Of a stretch of DNA of 64,000 nt, positions 46,806-55,623 are shown piece by piece. Under the pieces are notes generated by a model. The model searched no databases, was not told the origin of the DNA, and worked only from the letters and a program-made list of their open reading frames with translations. Each line of letters starts with the position of its first letter. Position 1 is the first letter of the stretch. Source of the DNA: Oscillospiraceae bacterium (GTDB lineage: Bacteria > Bacillota > Clostridia > Oscillospirales > CAG-272); assembly GCA_015064505.1 (NCBI GenBank), contig SVSB01000004.1, forward strand, positions 19,710 to 83,709, given 5' to 3'. The position numbers and the translations under genes are program-made.

Positions 46806-48047
46806 ATGTCACAGATTCTTACTCAGGTAGAAGCCATTCTTAAGGATAAGTACCAGCCTGCGCTGGTGAACCAGATATCCACCTGCCCCTCGCCTTTTCT
46901 TGAAAAAATAAAGCGCGTGCCCCTTACGAACAACACCATCAAGTGCGCCGCACCCATTGGTATCAACGGTGGATTCGGCTTTGGTGCCGAGGGCGTTGCA
47001 ACTCCCGTTTCCGGTGCACAGCGCTATGCGGAGTTCACCGTGGACGCGGTGGATATGTACGTGGATATTCAGATCTCCAATAAGACCGTACAGCTTGCGT
47101 CCGCCAACGTTTCCGCAATGATAAACGCTCTCGATCAGGAGATCAAGGGAAGCTACCGTTCTGCGGAGTGGAACCTCAGCCGTGCCCTCTTCGGTAACGG
47201 AAGCGGCGTGCTTTGCGCCGTTACCTCTGCAGATACCAACGGTTCCGCCACCTCTACCGTAAAGGTTGACGATACCTCAAAGCTGGTGGAGGGTCTTACC
47301 GTTGATATATATACCTACGCAACCGCAACCGCCGCAGACGGTACTCTTGCAAGCGTTAATAAGGCGGTACGTATCATAGCTATCGACAGAGCGACGAACA
47401 CCGTTACCTTCGATACTCCTGCCGTTGCCGTTACTCTTGCCCTTACCGCAGATTCCGTAACCAAGGCGGGCACCTACGGCTTTATGACCGTTCAGAACAG
47501 CTACAACCGTGAGCTTTGCGGTCTCGGCACCATTTACGACGATAAGGCAAGCACCCTTTACGGCGTGAAGAAGGAGGATAACCCCTGGATCAAGCCCATC
47601 GTCATTGATGCGGAGAACGATATCTCCGATCTCGTTATTTATAGCGGCGTTAAGCGCGCATCCGATTACAAGGGCACGAAGATAGACCTTGTTATGATGG
47701 GCGATAAGGCCTTTGCCGCTTATCAGGACTATATGCGCACCAACAACGTGGTAGTTGTGGATAAGCAGCGCTTCGTTGGCGGCGCGGTGGGATACAAGGT
47801 GCTTTGCGGCTCTCAGGAGACCGTTATCATCAACGAGCGCTTCGTTCCCGAAAACGAGGCGTGGGCTGTTGATACCGCAACCTTCTATCTTGAGCAGACT
47901 CCCTGGGACTTTATGGCAAAGGACGGAGCTGTGTTCCTCCCCATGGCGGGCACTTCCGTTTACAGAGCGCTTCTTACCTCCTACGGTAATCTGGTTTGCA
48001 CCAATCCCGGCGGTTGCGTAAGATATATCAACTGCAATAACCTCTGA
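46806..48047 (+). CDS. Phage major capsid protein
   Basis: 413 aa; YAEFTVDAVDMYVDIQISNKTVQLASANVSAMINALDQEIKGSYRSAEWNLSRALFGNG; follows the scaffold gene. Confidence 0.85.
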   Translation: MSQILTQVEAILKDKYQPALVNQISTCPSPFLEKIKRVPLTNNTIKCAAPIGINGGFGFGAEGVATPVSGAQRYAEFTVDAVDMYVDIQISNKTVQLASANVSAMINALDQEIKGSYRSAEWNLSRALFGNGSGVLCAVTSADTNGSATSTVKVDDTSKLVEGLTVDIYTYATATAADGTLASVNKAVRIIAIDRATNTVTFDTPAVAVTLALTADSVTKAGTYGFMTVQNSYNRELCGLGTIYDDKASTLYGVKKEDNPWIKPIVIDAENDISDLVIYSGVKRASDYKGTKIDLVMMGDKAFAAYQDYMRTNNVVVVDKQRFVGGAVGYKVLCGSQETVIINERFVPENEAWAVDTATFYLEQTPWDFMAKDGAVFLPMAGTSVYRALLTSYGNLVCTNPGGCVRYINCNNL

Positions 48048-48057
48048 TAATACTTGC

Positions 48058-48088
48058 TTTTGCCGCGGCGCCCTGCGCCGCGGCAAAA
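48058..48088 (+). terminator. GC-rich hairpin immediately after the MCP gene
   Basis: ttttgccgcggcg-ccctg-cgccgcggcaaaa, no clear downstream T-run, so attenuator or mRNA 3' stabiliser rather than a full terminator. Confidence 0.6.
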
Positions 48089-48098
48089 AGGGGGAAAA

Positions 48099-48434
48099 AT
48101 GTTAAAAAAACTATTTGAGACCTTGCGGGAAAGATGCGGCGTTACGAAGCGTGAGTTTACAGAGTATTTCAACAGCTCCGTAAGCTTTCTGCGCGCCAGA
48201 TACGGGGATGAATACATTACCTACGACGGCACCGATGCCTTCCCTATATCTGATGAAGCCTCGCCCTGCCCCGTTTGTGAGGAATATATTGACGGGATAT
48301 GCGACAATATTGCGTATCTCAAAACGGGGAATGAAAATTACCGTGTGGACTTTATTGCCAAAAGCGAATATGCCTATCGCACCGTCTGGCGTATGCGTAT
48401 CAAAAATAAAAGGGTAAAGGGGGAAAGCTGGTAA
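48099..48434 (+). CDS. Phage protein (putative head-associated, CxxC motif)
   Basis: 111 aa from ATG 48099; CPVCEEYIDGICDN; position between MCP and connector. Confidence 0.55.
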   Translation: MLKKLFETLRERCGVTKREFTEYFNSSVSFLRARYGDEYITYDGTDAFPISDEASPCPVCEEYIDGICDNIAYLKTGNENYRVDFIAKSEYAYRTVWRMRIKNKRVKGESW

Positions 48435-49039
48435 TGATATATTCTTCTTCCGTTACGGGAGCGGAGCTGGTTGCCGCAATAAAAAGCGAGCTTGATATTA
48501 TTCCTCTTCCCTCGGACGGCACCTTCGTGCGTTGGCTTTGCTCTCTTGAGCAGATGGTATGGAGCGAGATCGTTCGTATGCGCCGCGTTGCCACCCTGTT
48601 CGCAGATGGAGGTAAGCTGTTGCTTGATGGCATATCCGTACCCTCAGACGAGGACGGCGTGCTTGCCTGCGACGTTTGCACCGTTTACTACGACGGGGCG
48701 CAGGTGATGCGCGGCAGTGCGGAGGAGGGCTTCCTCTTTGCCCCCGAAACCGCGGTGTGGCACCTAAGCGGAGAAAGGGAGATAACCGTTGACGGTATGG
48801 AAAGCGGTTACGCTACTGTCGTCTATTATGCCCGCCCCGTTCGCCGCACGGAGCTGGCGGCGGTCATCGCTCTGCCCGATGAGTTTACGGAGCTTGCCGC
48901 CTCGCGCCTGAAGGGAGAAGCTTATCGCGCCGCAAACGAGGACGTGCTTGCAACCAAGTGGCTGGGGGATTATAATCAGAAGCTTGATGCATTCTCCCTG
49001 TGGTGCGACAGACGCCGCCCGGGAGGAGGTGCCGTATGA
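48434..49039 (+). CDS. Putative phage head-tail connector (gp4-like position)
   Basis: 201 aa, start overlaps upstream stop; ELTAVIALPDEFTELAASRLKGEAYRAANED-type C-terminus seen in connector proteins. Confidence 0.55.
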   Translation: MIYSSSVTGAELVAAIKSELDIIPLPSDGTFVRWLCSLEQMVWSEIVRMRRVATLFADGGKLLLDGISVPSDEDGVLACDVCTVYYDGAQVMRGSAEEGFLFAPETAVWHLSGEREITVDGMESGYATVVYYARPVRRTELAAVIALPDEFTELAASRLKGEAYRAANEDVLATKWLGDYNQKLDAFSLWCDRRRPGGGAV

Positions 49040-50448
49040 GAGCAACGGATTATATGAAGGAGCTTCTCTTTGAGGGGGAGGCTCGCAGTAAGGTAAAAAA
49101 GACTCAATGGGGAGGGTTGGATCGCACCCGCGCCTTTGATTCGGGCGGAATCAGCGAGGCGGTGAATATAGACACTTCCTTCCTGCCCGCCCTTCGCAGT
49201 GCGCCAATGCCCTTATTCGTCAGCAAGGTTGACGGTATTCCTCTCGGGGCTTACGCGGGTGACGGGTACGTGTTCGTTATATACTCTTCAAACGGAAAAA
49301 TAATGGCAAAGCGCATAACGGAGGATGGGGAGCAGACGGGCGTTCTTTCCGATAACGGGGATGATCTTGAAAAAAGGTGCATAGTCGCCTTTAACCGTTA
49401 TACCACACCACTGGATCCTCTCTCGGGAGAATACGAAAAGCTTTTGCTCGTATTCCCGGATAAAAAGTGCTGTTCCGCCGAAACGGGCGATCCCGTGGAG
49501 TTTTCCGGTATCTCGGATTCTCCCATGCCTGATATAAAGCACGCCGCAGTCCATAGCTCAAGAGTTTTCGGCGTGGACGGCGACAGGGTATACGCCTCCG
49601 CCTTCAACGATTGCGGAAACTGGGAGCTTGATACGGCAGAGGATATAGGTGCTGAGAACGCTTGGGCAACCACCTCGCAGTCCTCCACCAAGGCGAGCGG
49701 AGGATATACGGCGGTTGCTTGCTGTGACGGTTATGCAGTTTGTTTCCGCCGAGATCATATGCAACAGGTATACAACAACAAGAATCCCTTCCGTCTTGTG
49801 GATATAGGTGCATGGGGATGTATGGACGGCTATTCAGTATGTGAGTGGAACAACAATCTTGCTTTTGCATCCGATATCGGCATATGGCTGTATTCCGGTG
49901 GATATCCCAAGCTTATAAGCGAGAGGCTTGCGGTTGAAAGCTTTGAGGGAACTCGTCTCGGAGCTTGTGCCGACCTGCTGTTCGCTTATATTCCATCGGA
50001 GGGCCGTACCTTCGTTTATGAAAACACAAGCGACAGCTGGGGAGAGCGCGCACTCGGGGAGATAGCCTTGTTTGCGGGCGACGGCAAGAGAGTATACGCC
50101 GTAAAGAACGATGGCACGGTGCTTCTTATGGACGGCGGTGAATACGGAAGCTTTTGCGTGGAAACCGATTTTATGTCCCTTGGCGTTTACAATCCCAAGA
50201 TGCTTAAGGGAATTGCCGCAACGGCGGAGCTTGGAGAGGGAAGTGCTCTGCACGTTTCTCTCGTATACTCTAACGGTGAGTTAAGGGCTGTAAGCAGCAC
50301 CTCCCCGGGACTTCAAGTGCTTCGTACTGCCGTGAGAGCCAGAAGAAGTGATTTTGCAAAGATCAGACTTGAGGGATACGGCAAGGTGGATATGTTCGGT
50401 CTTTCCCTGTCCTTTGCCTACGGGGATACCCCGGGTGGTGCGGGATGA
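49036..50448 (+). CDS. Putative phage stabilisation/tail protein, possibly beta-propeller (gp10-like position)
   Basis: 470 aa beta-rich repeats (GAYAGDGYVFVIYSSNGKIMAKRI, SSRVFGVDGDRVYASAFNDCGNWE, WNNNLAFASDIGIWLYSGGYPKLIS); size and position match P22 gp10. Confidence 0.6.
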   Translation: MRATDYMKELLFEGEARSKVKKTQWGGLDRTRAFDSGGISEAVNIDTSFLPALRSAPMPLFVSKVDGIPLGAYAGDGYVFVIYSSNGKIMAKRITEDGEQTGVLSDNGDDLEKRCIVAFNRYTTPLDPLSGEYEKLLLVFPDKKCCSAETGDPVEFSGISDSPMPDIKHAAVHSSRVFGVDGDRVYASAFNDCGNWELDTAEDIGAENAWATTSQSSTKASGGYTAVACCDGYAVCFRRDHMQQVYNNKNPFRLVDIGAWGCMDGYSVCEWNNNLAFASDIGIWLYSGGYPKLISERLAVESFEGTRLGACADLLFAYIPSEGRTFVYENTSDSWGERALGEIALFAGDGKRVYAVKNDGTVLLMDGGEYGSFCVETDFMSLGVYNPKMLKGIAATAELGEGSALHVSLVYSNGELRAVSSTSPGLQVLRTAVRARRSDFAKIRLEGYGKVDMFGLSLSFAYGDTPGGAG

Positions 50449-51491
50449 CGGATATAGAAAAACGTCTTGACGCTCTCAAGCGTGCGGTGGACAGCCTGTA
50501 CGATGACAGGATAAGACAGCGCAGGATGCTTGCGGATCTGCTCTACAATCTGGATGGAGAGAATATGCCCGCCGTCAAAAGCCTGATAGAACGGCATATG
50601 GAGGAAAACTCAAGTGCCATCGCCGCTCTGACCCTTCGTGCAGACGAGAACGGTGCCGCCATCGAGAGTATTGCGGCGGTGCAGACGGAGCAGGCGGAAA
50701 GCATTGCCTCCGTTTCACAGCAGGCTGATGAGGCCTCCGCGCAGGTTGCCATTGCCGTTGAACACGCAAATAGTGCCAATGAGAACGTATCCAACGGTGC
50801 TTATATAATCGCAAGGGTGAACGCCGACGGTTCCGGTATACGCATATCTGCGGATAAGCTGGAGCTTGACGGATACGCGACCTTCTCCGATCTTGAGGGT
50901 GAGGGGCAGACCGTTATCAACGGTGCAAACATCAAAACGGGCACGCTGTACGTGGACGCTATAGAGGTGTCTCCCAACAACGCAAGCGGCATTAACCTCA
51001 ACAAGCAAACGCTTTTCCCAAACGGAATATTCTTCGGGGACGACGTTGCTTCGTGGCACTTGCTTGAAAGCTATATCAAGGCGGTGACGGAGGGCGGAGT
51101 AAAGGTGCTGAAGATAAACGCAAGCCAGAGCCTTGATCTCAGCGCGGGCAGCGGAGCAGTTGCGGGTATCAGGATGTACAGAGGAAACATAGACGGTCAA
51201 TCGGTGTTCTTCTGCTCGCCGAGCGGAGGCTCCGTTGCGGGATATTGGACCTATAACGGCTCCGAGATAGCCACGAAGGCGGATCTTGAGGCGCTGAAGG
51301 ACGAGATAGACGGCGGAAGCGGAGACCCCTGTGCAACCGGACATACCCCCGAGTATTTCAGCAACGACGATGCGGCGTCTCATACGGTAAAGTGTTCCGT
51401 GTGCGGCAAGGTTCTCGATTCGCAGGAATACTGCTACGATTATGACGACGGCACGGGACACTGTGAACGCTGCGGGCAGTTTATTGTTTGA
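50445..51491 (+). CDS. Putative coiled-coil tail fibre/needle protein with C-terminal Cys/His cluster
   Basis: N-terminal heptads (LKRAVDSLYDDRIRQRRMLADLLYNLDGE...), AVQTEQAESIASVSQQADEASAQVAIAVEHANSANENVSNGAYIIARVNADGSGIRISADKLELDG (phage tail-like); C-terminal C..H..CSVCGK..C..CERCGQ. Confidence 0.7.
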   Translation: MTDIEKRLDALKRAVDSLYDDRIRQRRMLADLLYNLDGENMPAVKSLIERHMEENSSAIAALTLRADENGAAIESIAAVQTEQAESIASVSQQADEASAQVAIAVEHANSANENVSNGAYIIARVNADGSGIRISADKLELDGYATFSDLEGEGQTVINGANIKTGTLYVDAIEVSPNNASGINLNKQTLFPNGIFFGDDVASWHLLESYIKAVTEGGVKVLKINASQSLDLSAGSGAVAGIRMYRGNIDGQSVFFCSPSGGSVAGYWTYNGSEIATKADLEALKDEIDGGSGDPCATGHTPEYFSNDDAASHTVKCSVCGKVLDSQEYCYDYDDGTGHCERCGQFIV

Positions 51492-51534
51492 CACCTTTGA
51501 ATGACATGGGTAATAAAATAAAAGGAGGTATATT

Positions 51535-52212
51535 ATGATATTGGATATTAAGATCCGCGGTGACAGGATATTCTGTGATACCGAAGAGCTTGCCTCCGGA
51601 AGCGAGCAGACGGTGGATCTGCGATTCGATATGGATCACGCATGGGACGGATTCGCAGGCACGGCGGTTATGTTCCGCTCCTTTGGCACGCAGTATTGCG
51701 TGCCTCTGCAGGGCGGCGGATGTCCCGTTCCTTCTGCGTTGCTGAAGGGGACCGGCAGACTTTATATCGGCGTTTTCGGAAGCCGTGACGAGAAAATAAT
51801 CACCACGGGATTTACTTCCGTTGCCCTTTTTGGCGGAGCAAGCGACGGCAATATGCCCGATCCTCCGGAGGCGTACGTCTACACCCGCCTTCTCGATATG
51901 GTAAGCGATGCCGTGGAGGGGGCAAGAGAGCTGCGCCTTGACGTGGAATCGCGGCTGGCGGATCACGAGACGGAGTGCGAAAATTCCGAAAACGACAGAA
52001 GGCTTGCCGAATCTGCACGCCGCGATGCGGAGATGAGAAGAGAAGAGGCAGAGGAAAAACGCAGGCTTGCGGAAGCGGACAGAGAGGCGGGCTGCGTGAC
52101 CGAAAGCTATCTCCACAGTTATATAGATGCTACGCTTGGAGATATTTCCGCGGCGCTTGACGAATTGCACGCTTATGCGGAAGCCATTGCCGAGGGAGGT
52201 GTGTCCGTTTGA
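51535..52212 (+). CDS. Phage baseplate/tail-tip-like protein with long coiled coil
   Basis: MILDIKIRGDRIFCDTEELASGSEQTVDLRFDMDHAWDGFAGTAVMFRS; helical repeat RRLAESARRDAEMRREEAEEKRRLAEADREAG. Confidence 0.65.
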   Translation: MILDIKIRGDRIFCDTEELASGSEQTVDLRFDMDHAWDGFAGTAVMFRSFGTQYCVPLQGGGCPVPSALLKGTGRLYIGVFGSRDEKIITTGFTSVALFGGASDGNMPDPPEAYVYTRLLDMVSDAVEGARELRLDVESRLADHETECENSENDRRLAESARRDAEMRREEAEEKRRLAEADREAGCVTESYLHSYIDATLGDISAALDELHAYAEAIAEGGVSV

Positions 52213-52985
52213 CGATAGAGGAAAAGCTTGGGCGCGCGAAATACGATCTTGAGTATATGCACACTATTGGATATGAAAAAGGACAGTCCGACGGTTATGC
52301 TGAAGGCGTTGAAGCGGGTATGGATGCGGAATGGAACGAGTTTTGGGGCGTTTTTCAGCAGAAAGGCGCACGACTTAACTACGAATACGCCTTTGCGTAC
52401 GGCTGGGATGATGATAGCTTTCGCCCAAAATACGACATTCGTCCCACTCACGCCGCAAATATGTTCAAAGGCTCCAAGATAACCGACCTTAAGGCTTTGC
52501 TTGATGAGCGCGGCATAACGTTGGATACGAGTCAAACGGAGAACAACATCTCGTATATGTTCTCGGAATCCAGCATAACCGTAGTGCCTGCTATTGATTT
52601 ATCGGGTGCAACGTTAGATAACTTTCAGACAAGCGGCGTTTTTGGATGGGCAAACGCTTTACATACCATTGACAAGCTTATACTCAAGGATGATGGGTCA
52701 ACGGTTATACATCCTAATTGGTTTATATCTTCTGCTAACATTGCTAACATAACCATTGAGGGACTTATCGGTATGAGTATTTCTTTTTTGTGGAGCGTGG
52801 CTCTCACACCCACAAGTATGAAGAACATCATAAACCATCTTGTCGATTATTCCGGAACGGACAAAGCGAACGCATACAAACTAACGTTTGCAGAAACGTG
52901 TTGGCTACGATTGGAGGCAGACAGCACGGCACCCGACGGTGGCACGTGGAGAGAGTACGTGCGCAGTAAGGGGTGGAACGTATAA
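52209..52985 (+). CDS. Putative phage tail-associated/receptor-binding protein
   Basis: 258 aa, BspA-LRR-like segment (ISYMFSESSITVVPAIDLSGATLDNFQ...); overlaps upstream stop. Confidence 0.5.
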   Translation: MTIEEKLGRAKYDLEYMHTIGYEKGQSDGYAEGVEAGMDAEWNEFWGVFQQKGARLNYEYAFAYGWDDDSFRPKYDIRPTHAANMFKGSKITDLKALLDERGITLDTSQTENNISYMFSESSITVVPAIDLSGATLDNFQTSGVFGWANALHTIDKLILKDDGSTVIHPNWFISSANIANITIEGLIGMSISFLWSVALTPTSMKNIINHLVDYSGTDKANAYKLTFAETCWLRLEADSTAPDGGTWREYVRSKGWNV

Positions 52986-53000
52986 AGGAAAGGATAGAAA

Positions 53001-53396
53001 ATGGCAGTATATACTTATGAAGACGTTATACCTACTCTGATACCCAACACCGGAATGCAGAAGGGATATATTGACGGTGTGCACCGCGATTACATTATTA
53101 CGCCCGCAGAGGGGTACGTATTGCGAGATAATGCAAACGACGTAGAGGAAGTTGACGTCAACGAGCTCAAGCCTACCGGAAGAATACTTTTCAGCTATGT
53201 ATACGGCAGCTGCACTTGCGGCGCTGATTACGCGTTTTCTCCCGTACAGGTAACGGATGAAAACGGAGTCGAGTATACTGCATACGGGGATCGCCGTTTT
53301 TTTGCAACGCGGATCGATCAGGTGGACCCGGAGCGTATATTTGGTCTTTTGCGCGCAGAAGATGCTGTGAAACGGGAGGCAAGAGACGGGATTTGA
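53001..53396 (+). CDS. Hypothetical phage protein
   Basis: 131-aa ORF in the phage operon with RBS aaaggaaagg. Confidence 0.6.
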   Translation: MAVYTYEDVIPTLIPNTGMQKGYIDGVHRDYIITPAEGYVLRDNANDVEEVDVNELKPTGRILFSYVYGSCTCGADYAFSPVQVTDENGVEYTAYGDRRFFATRIDQVDPERIFGLLRAEDAVKREARDGI

Positions 53397-53644
53397 GCTG
53401 GGATATGATCTGCGGGCTTATTACTCTTGTAACTTTTTTTATTGCGGTGGGAGGCGTTCTGGTAAAGCTTATCCGTACTCTTGCAACTTTGGAAAGCGCT
53501 GTTCGGGAGCTTAAGGAATTTATTACACGGCAAAGCGGAAAAAACGATTATTTCTATAAGGAGCTGACACGTATGGATAAACAGCTTGCTTCTCTTGAAG
53601 AAAAAATAAGATTTGTGAGGTGCTTTGATGATACTTCCCTTTGA
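53393..53644 (+). CDS. Small membrane/coiled-coil phage protein (XhlA/holin-accessory-like)
   Basis: 83 aa: TM segment ICGLITLVTFFIAVGGVLVKLI then helix LESAVRELKEFITRQ..MDKQLASLEEKI. Confidence 0.55.
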   Translation: MSWDMICGLITLVTFFIAVGGVLVKLIRTLATLESAVRELKEFITRQSGKNDYFYKELTRMDKQLASLEEKIRFVRCFDDTSL

Positions 53645-54314
53645 ATACGGCGCCGTAAGACTTACGAGCCCCTATGGCAAAAGAGAGCTTGAAGGTACGA
53701 GCGGCTTCCACGGAGGTATTGACCTCGTGGGGCTTGAGAGCCACAACGTTGTAAGCGTTACGGCGGGAACGGTGGCCGCAAGCACCGTGGTGACCGATAC
53801 GGCGGACCCCAACAGTATGTGGGGTGAGCATATAATAATTGCGGGCGATGACGGGAGAGTATATTTCTACTTTCATCTGGCAAGCAGGGCGGTGCAAAGA
53901 TTTGATCGCGTAAGCGAGGGGCAGGTTATCGGCGTAATGGGTAACACGGGTTATTCCTTTGGAGCACATCTGCATTTCGAGGTCAGAGAAAGCGACGCCG
54001 CCACTACGGTCAACGCCGCAGATATTCTTAACATACCAAATAAGGAGGGCGTATATATGCCGCAGGAAAAAAATGAGACGGATGGCGCAGAGTTTGCAAG
54101 AGCTTATTCCGAAATGGTCAACGCCGACACGGGGGACGTTTGCTCTCCGTGGGCGGAGGACTACGTGAAATGGGCAAAGGCCATGGGCTTGTTCATATCG
54201 GACGGTGACGGGAATTACCGTTGGGGTGCTCCCGTAACCAGAGAGGAGCTGTGCGCGATACTTTACCGTCTCGTAAGAACAACGGAGGACGGCCGCGGGG
54301 TCGTGAGGGAGTAA
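53625..54314 (+). CDS. M23-family peptidase endolysin with C-terminal SLH-like module
   Basis: LTSPYGKRELEGTSGFHGGIDLVG...VIGVMGNTGYSFGAHLHFEVR (M23 HxH); C-terminus WAEDYVKWAKAMGLFISDGDGNYRWGAPVTREELCAILYRL. Confidence 0.88.
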   Translation: MMILPFEYGAVRLTSPYGKRELEGTSGFHGGIDLVGLESHNVVSVTAGTVAASTVVTDTADPNSMWGEHIIIAGDDGRVYFYFHLASRAVQRFDRVSEGQVIGVMGNTGYSFGAHLHFEVRESDAATTVNAADILNIPNKEGVYMPQEKNETDGAEFARAYSEMVNADTGDVCSPWAEDYVKWAKAMGLFISDGDGNYRWGAPVTREELCAILYRLVRTTEDGRGVVRE

Positions 54315-54315
54315 T

Positions 54316-54630
54316 ATGGAAAACATGATAAACATATTGGCAGAGCTGACGGTGGGGATGGTATCTCTCGTCATTGCCTATTTTCTTATACCGTGGCTTA
54401 AGGAGAAAAGACTGATAGCCGTGGTACGCAAGGCGGTGGAGGCGGCGGAGAAGCTCTCGGAGCACGAGCCTATCAATAAGAAAGAGTACGTGAAGAGGAT
54501 ACTCTCCTCCATGGGCATAAGGCTCAGCGAGACGGTGGAAGCCATAATAGAGGGCTGCGTGCTGGAGCTTGATCTGCTTATCTCCAACGTAAGGGATCCG
54601 GAGATCACCGATGAAAAAGACTATATATAA
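54316..54630 (+). CDS. Phage holin, LL-H family-like
   Basis: 104 aa; TM ILAELTVGMVSLVIAYFLIPWLKEK followed by VVRKAVEAAEKL....GKKEYV-like (INKKEYVKRIL). Confidence 0.8.
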   Translation: MENMINILAELTVGMVSLVIAYFLIPWLKEKRLIAVVRKAVEAAEKLSEHEPINKKEYVKRILSSMGIRLSETVEAIIEGCVLELDLLISNVRDPEITDEKDYI

Positions 54631-54647
54631 TAAAGGAAGGAAAAACG

Positions 54648-55511
54648 ATGGCATACGATCCTTATAAGGCGGCAGAACAGATAGTGCGTAATAAGGGACG
54701 CTGGGGTACTGCAGTTGCCGAGGGGAAAAGCGGTGACGAATACCACAAGCGCGCAAGATATTATTACGACGAGCTGAGAAGCAACGGCTATTCGGGAATC
54801 GCCGACAAGCTGGAAAGCTCCGATTATCACGAGGCGCTTGCGTATCTTGACAGCCTTAAGCCGCAGGGCGGTGATTATAACGCAAGTAAAGAGCTTTCGG
54901 ATGCATCTGCAGACAGGGAATCTCTTGAAAAAAGAAGAACGGAGCTGCAGGATGCGCTCCGTGCGGGTTACGGCGAGCTGTACGGCGAGATGAAGAACGG
55001 CGTATCGAAATACGGGGAGGAGATCCTTGAGCGATACCGTAAGGCAGGAGAGGCGGCAACGGGGCATACCGTTGCAGAGGGGGCTGCGGCAAACGGCGGA
55101 AATATCGATAGCTACGCCGTCGCAAATGCACACCGCCAGATGAACGCATATCTTACTGCAGGCACCGAAGCGGCAGATGCGGCGGAGAATGAAAGAGCAT
55201 CAAGGCTTCTCGATATTCTTGGCGGTATCTATTCCTCGGGAAAGGGACTTGTGGAATCGGAAATGAGCGCTATAGAGTCAAAAGAGGATCTTGCCGCCAA
55301 TATTTACAGAGCGGAGCTTGACGATGCGGAGGCTAAAAGAAAAGAGGAGCTTCAGCTTCAGATCTCCCGCGAGGAACGGGATGGCGCCTGGGAGAAGATC
55401 ACCCCCGAGGACTTCTACGGCGACAGGTACGAGAAGTACCTTGATGCATTACGCAAGATATACCCATTGTATGAGGAAGAGATAAACGACCTCTTCCATT
55501 ATCTCGGGTAA
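54648..55511 (+). CDS. Hypothetical helical phage protein (possible ejection/internal protein)
   Basis: 287 aa, rich in helix; last gene of the cassette after the lysis genes. Confidence 0.55.
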   Translation: MAYDPYKAAEQIVRNKGRWGTAVAEGKSGDEYHKRARYYYDELRSNGYSGIADKLESSDYHEALAYLDSLKPQGGDYNASKELSDASADRESLEKRRTELQDALRAGYGELYGEMKNGVSKYGEEILERYRKAGEAATGHTVAEGAAANGGNIDSYAVANAHRQMNAYLTAGTEAADAAENERASRLLDILGGIYSSGKGLVESEMSAIESKEDLAANIYRAELDDAEAKRKEELQLQISREERDGAWEKITPEDFYGDRYEKYLDALRKIYPLYEEEINDLFHYLG

Positions 55512-55536
55512 AAATCTCCTCACACTTCGTTACGGC
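55503..55536 (+). repeat. 34-bp direct repeat copy 1 (ctcgggtaaaaatctcctcacacttcgttacggc), overlapping the stop codon of the last cassette gene
   Basis: Identical to 55624..55657. Confidence 0.9.
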
Positions 55537-55584
55537 AAAAAAAGCACCTCGACGTACGGAAGTACGCCTTCGGTTTGCTTTTTT
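55537..55584 (+). terminator. Terminator-like hairpin after the phage cassette
   Basis: aaaaaaagca ... cgtac-ggaa-gtacg ... tgctttttt. Confidence 0.65.
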
Positions 55585-55623
55585 CACCGAGCCTCGTTTG
55601 AGAAAATTTTTCCTCCGAGAACC

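Larger units (their letters stand above)
42322..55511 (+). mobile_element. Structural-plus-lysis phage cassette (P22-like gene order, no integrase, replication or regulator genes)
   Basis: Sixteen-plus tightly packed, co-directional ORFs including terminase, portal, capsid, tail, M23 endolysin and LLH holin; flanked by chromosomal genes on both sides. Confidence 0.85.

Noticed and set aside
52209-52985. Possible DGR variable protein
   Set aside because: No reverse transcriptase or template repeat visible in the window
42322-55511. Tailocin or contractile injection system interpretation of the phage cassette
   Set aside because: Terminase, portal, scaffold and capsid genes are present, and no sheath, tube, tape-measure or ATPase genes were seen
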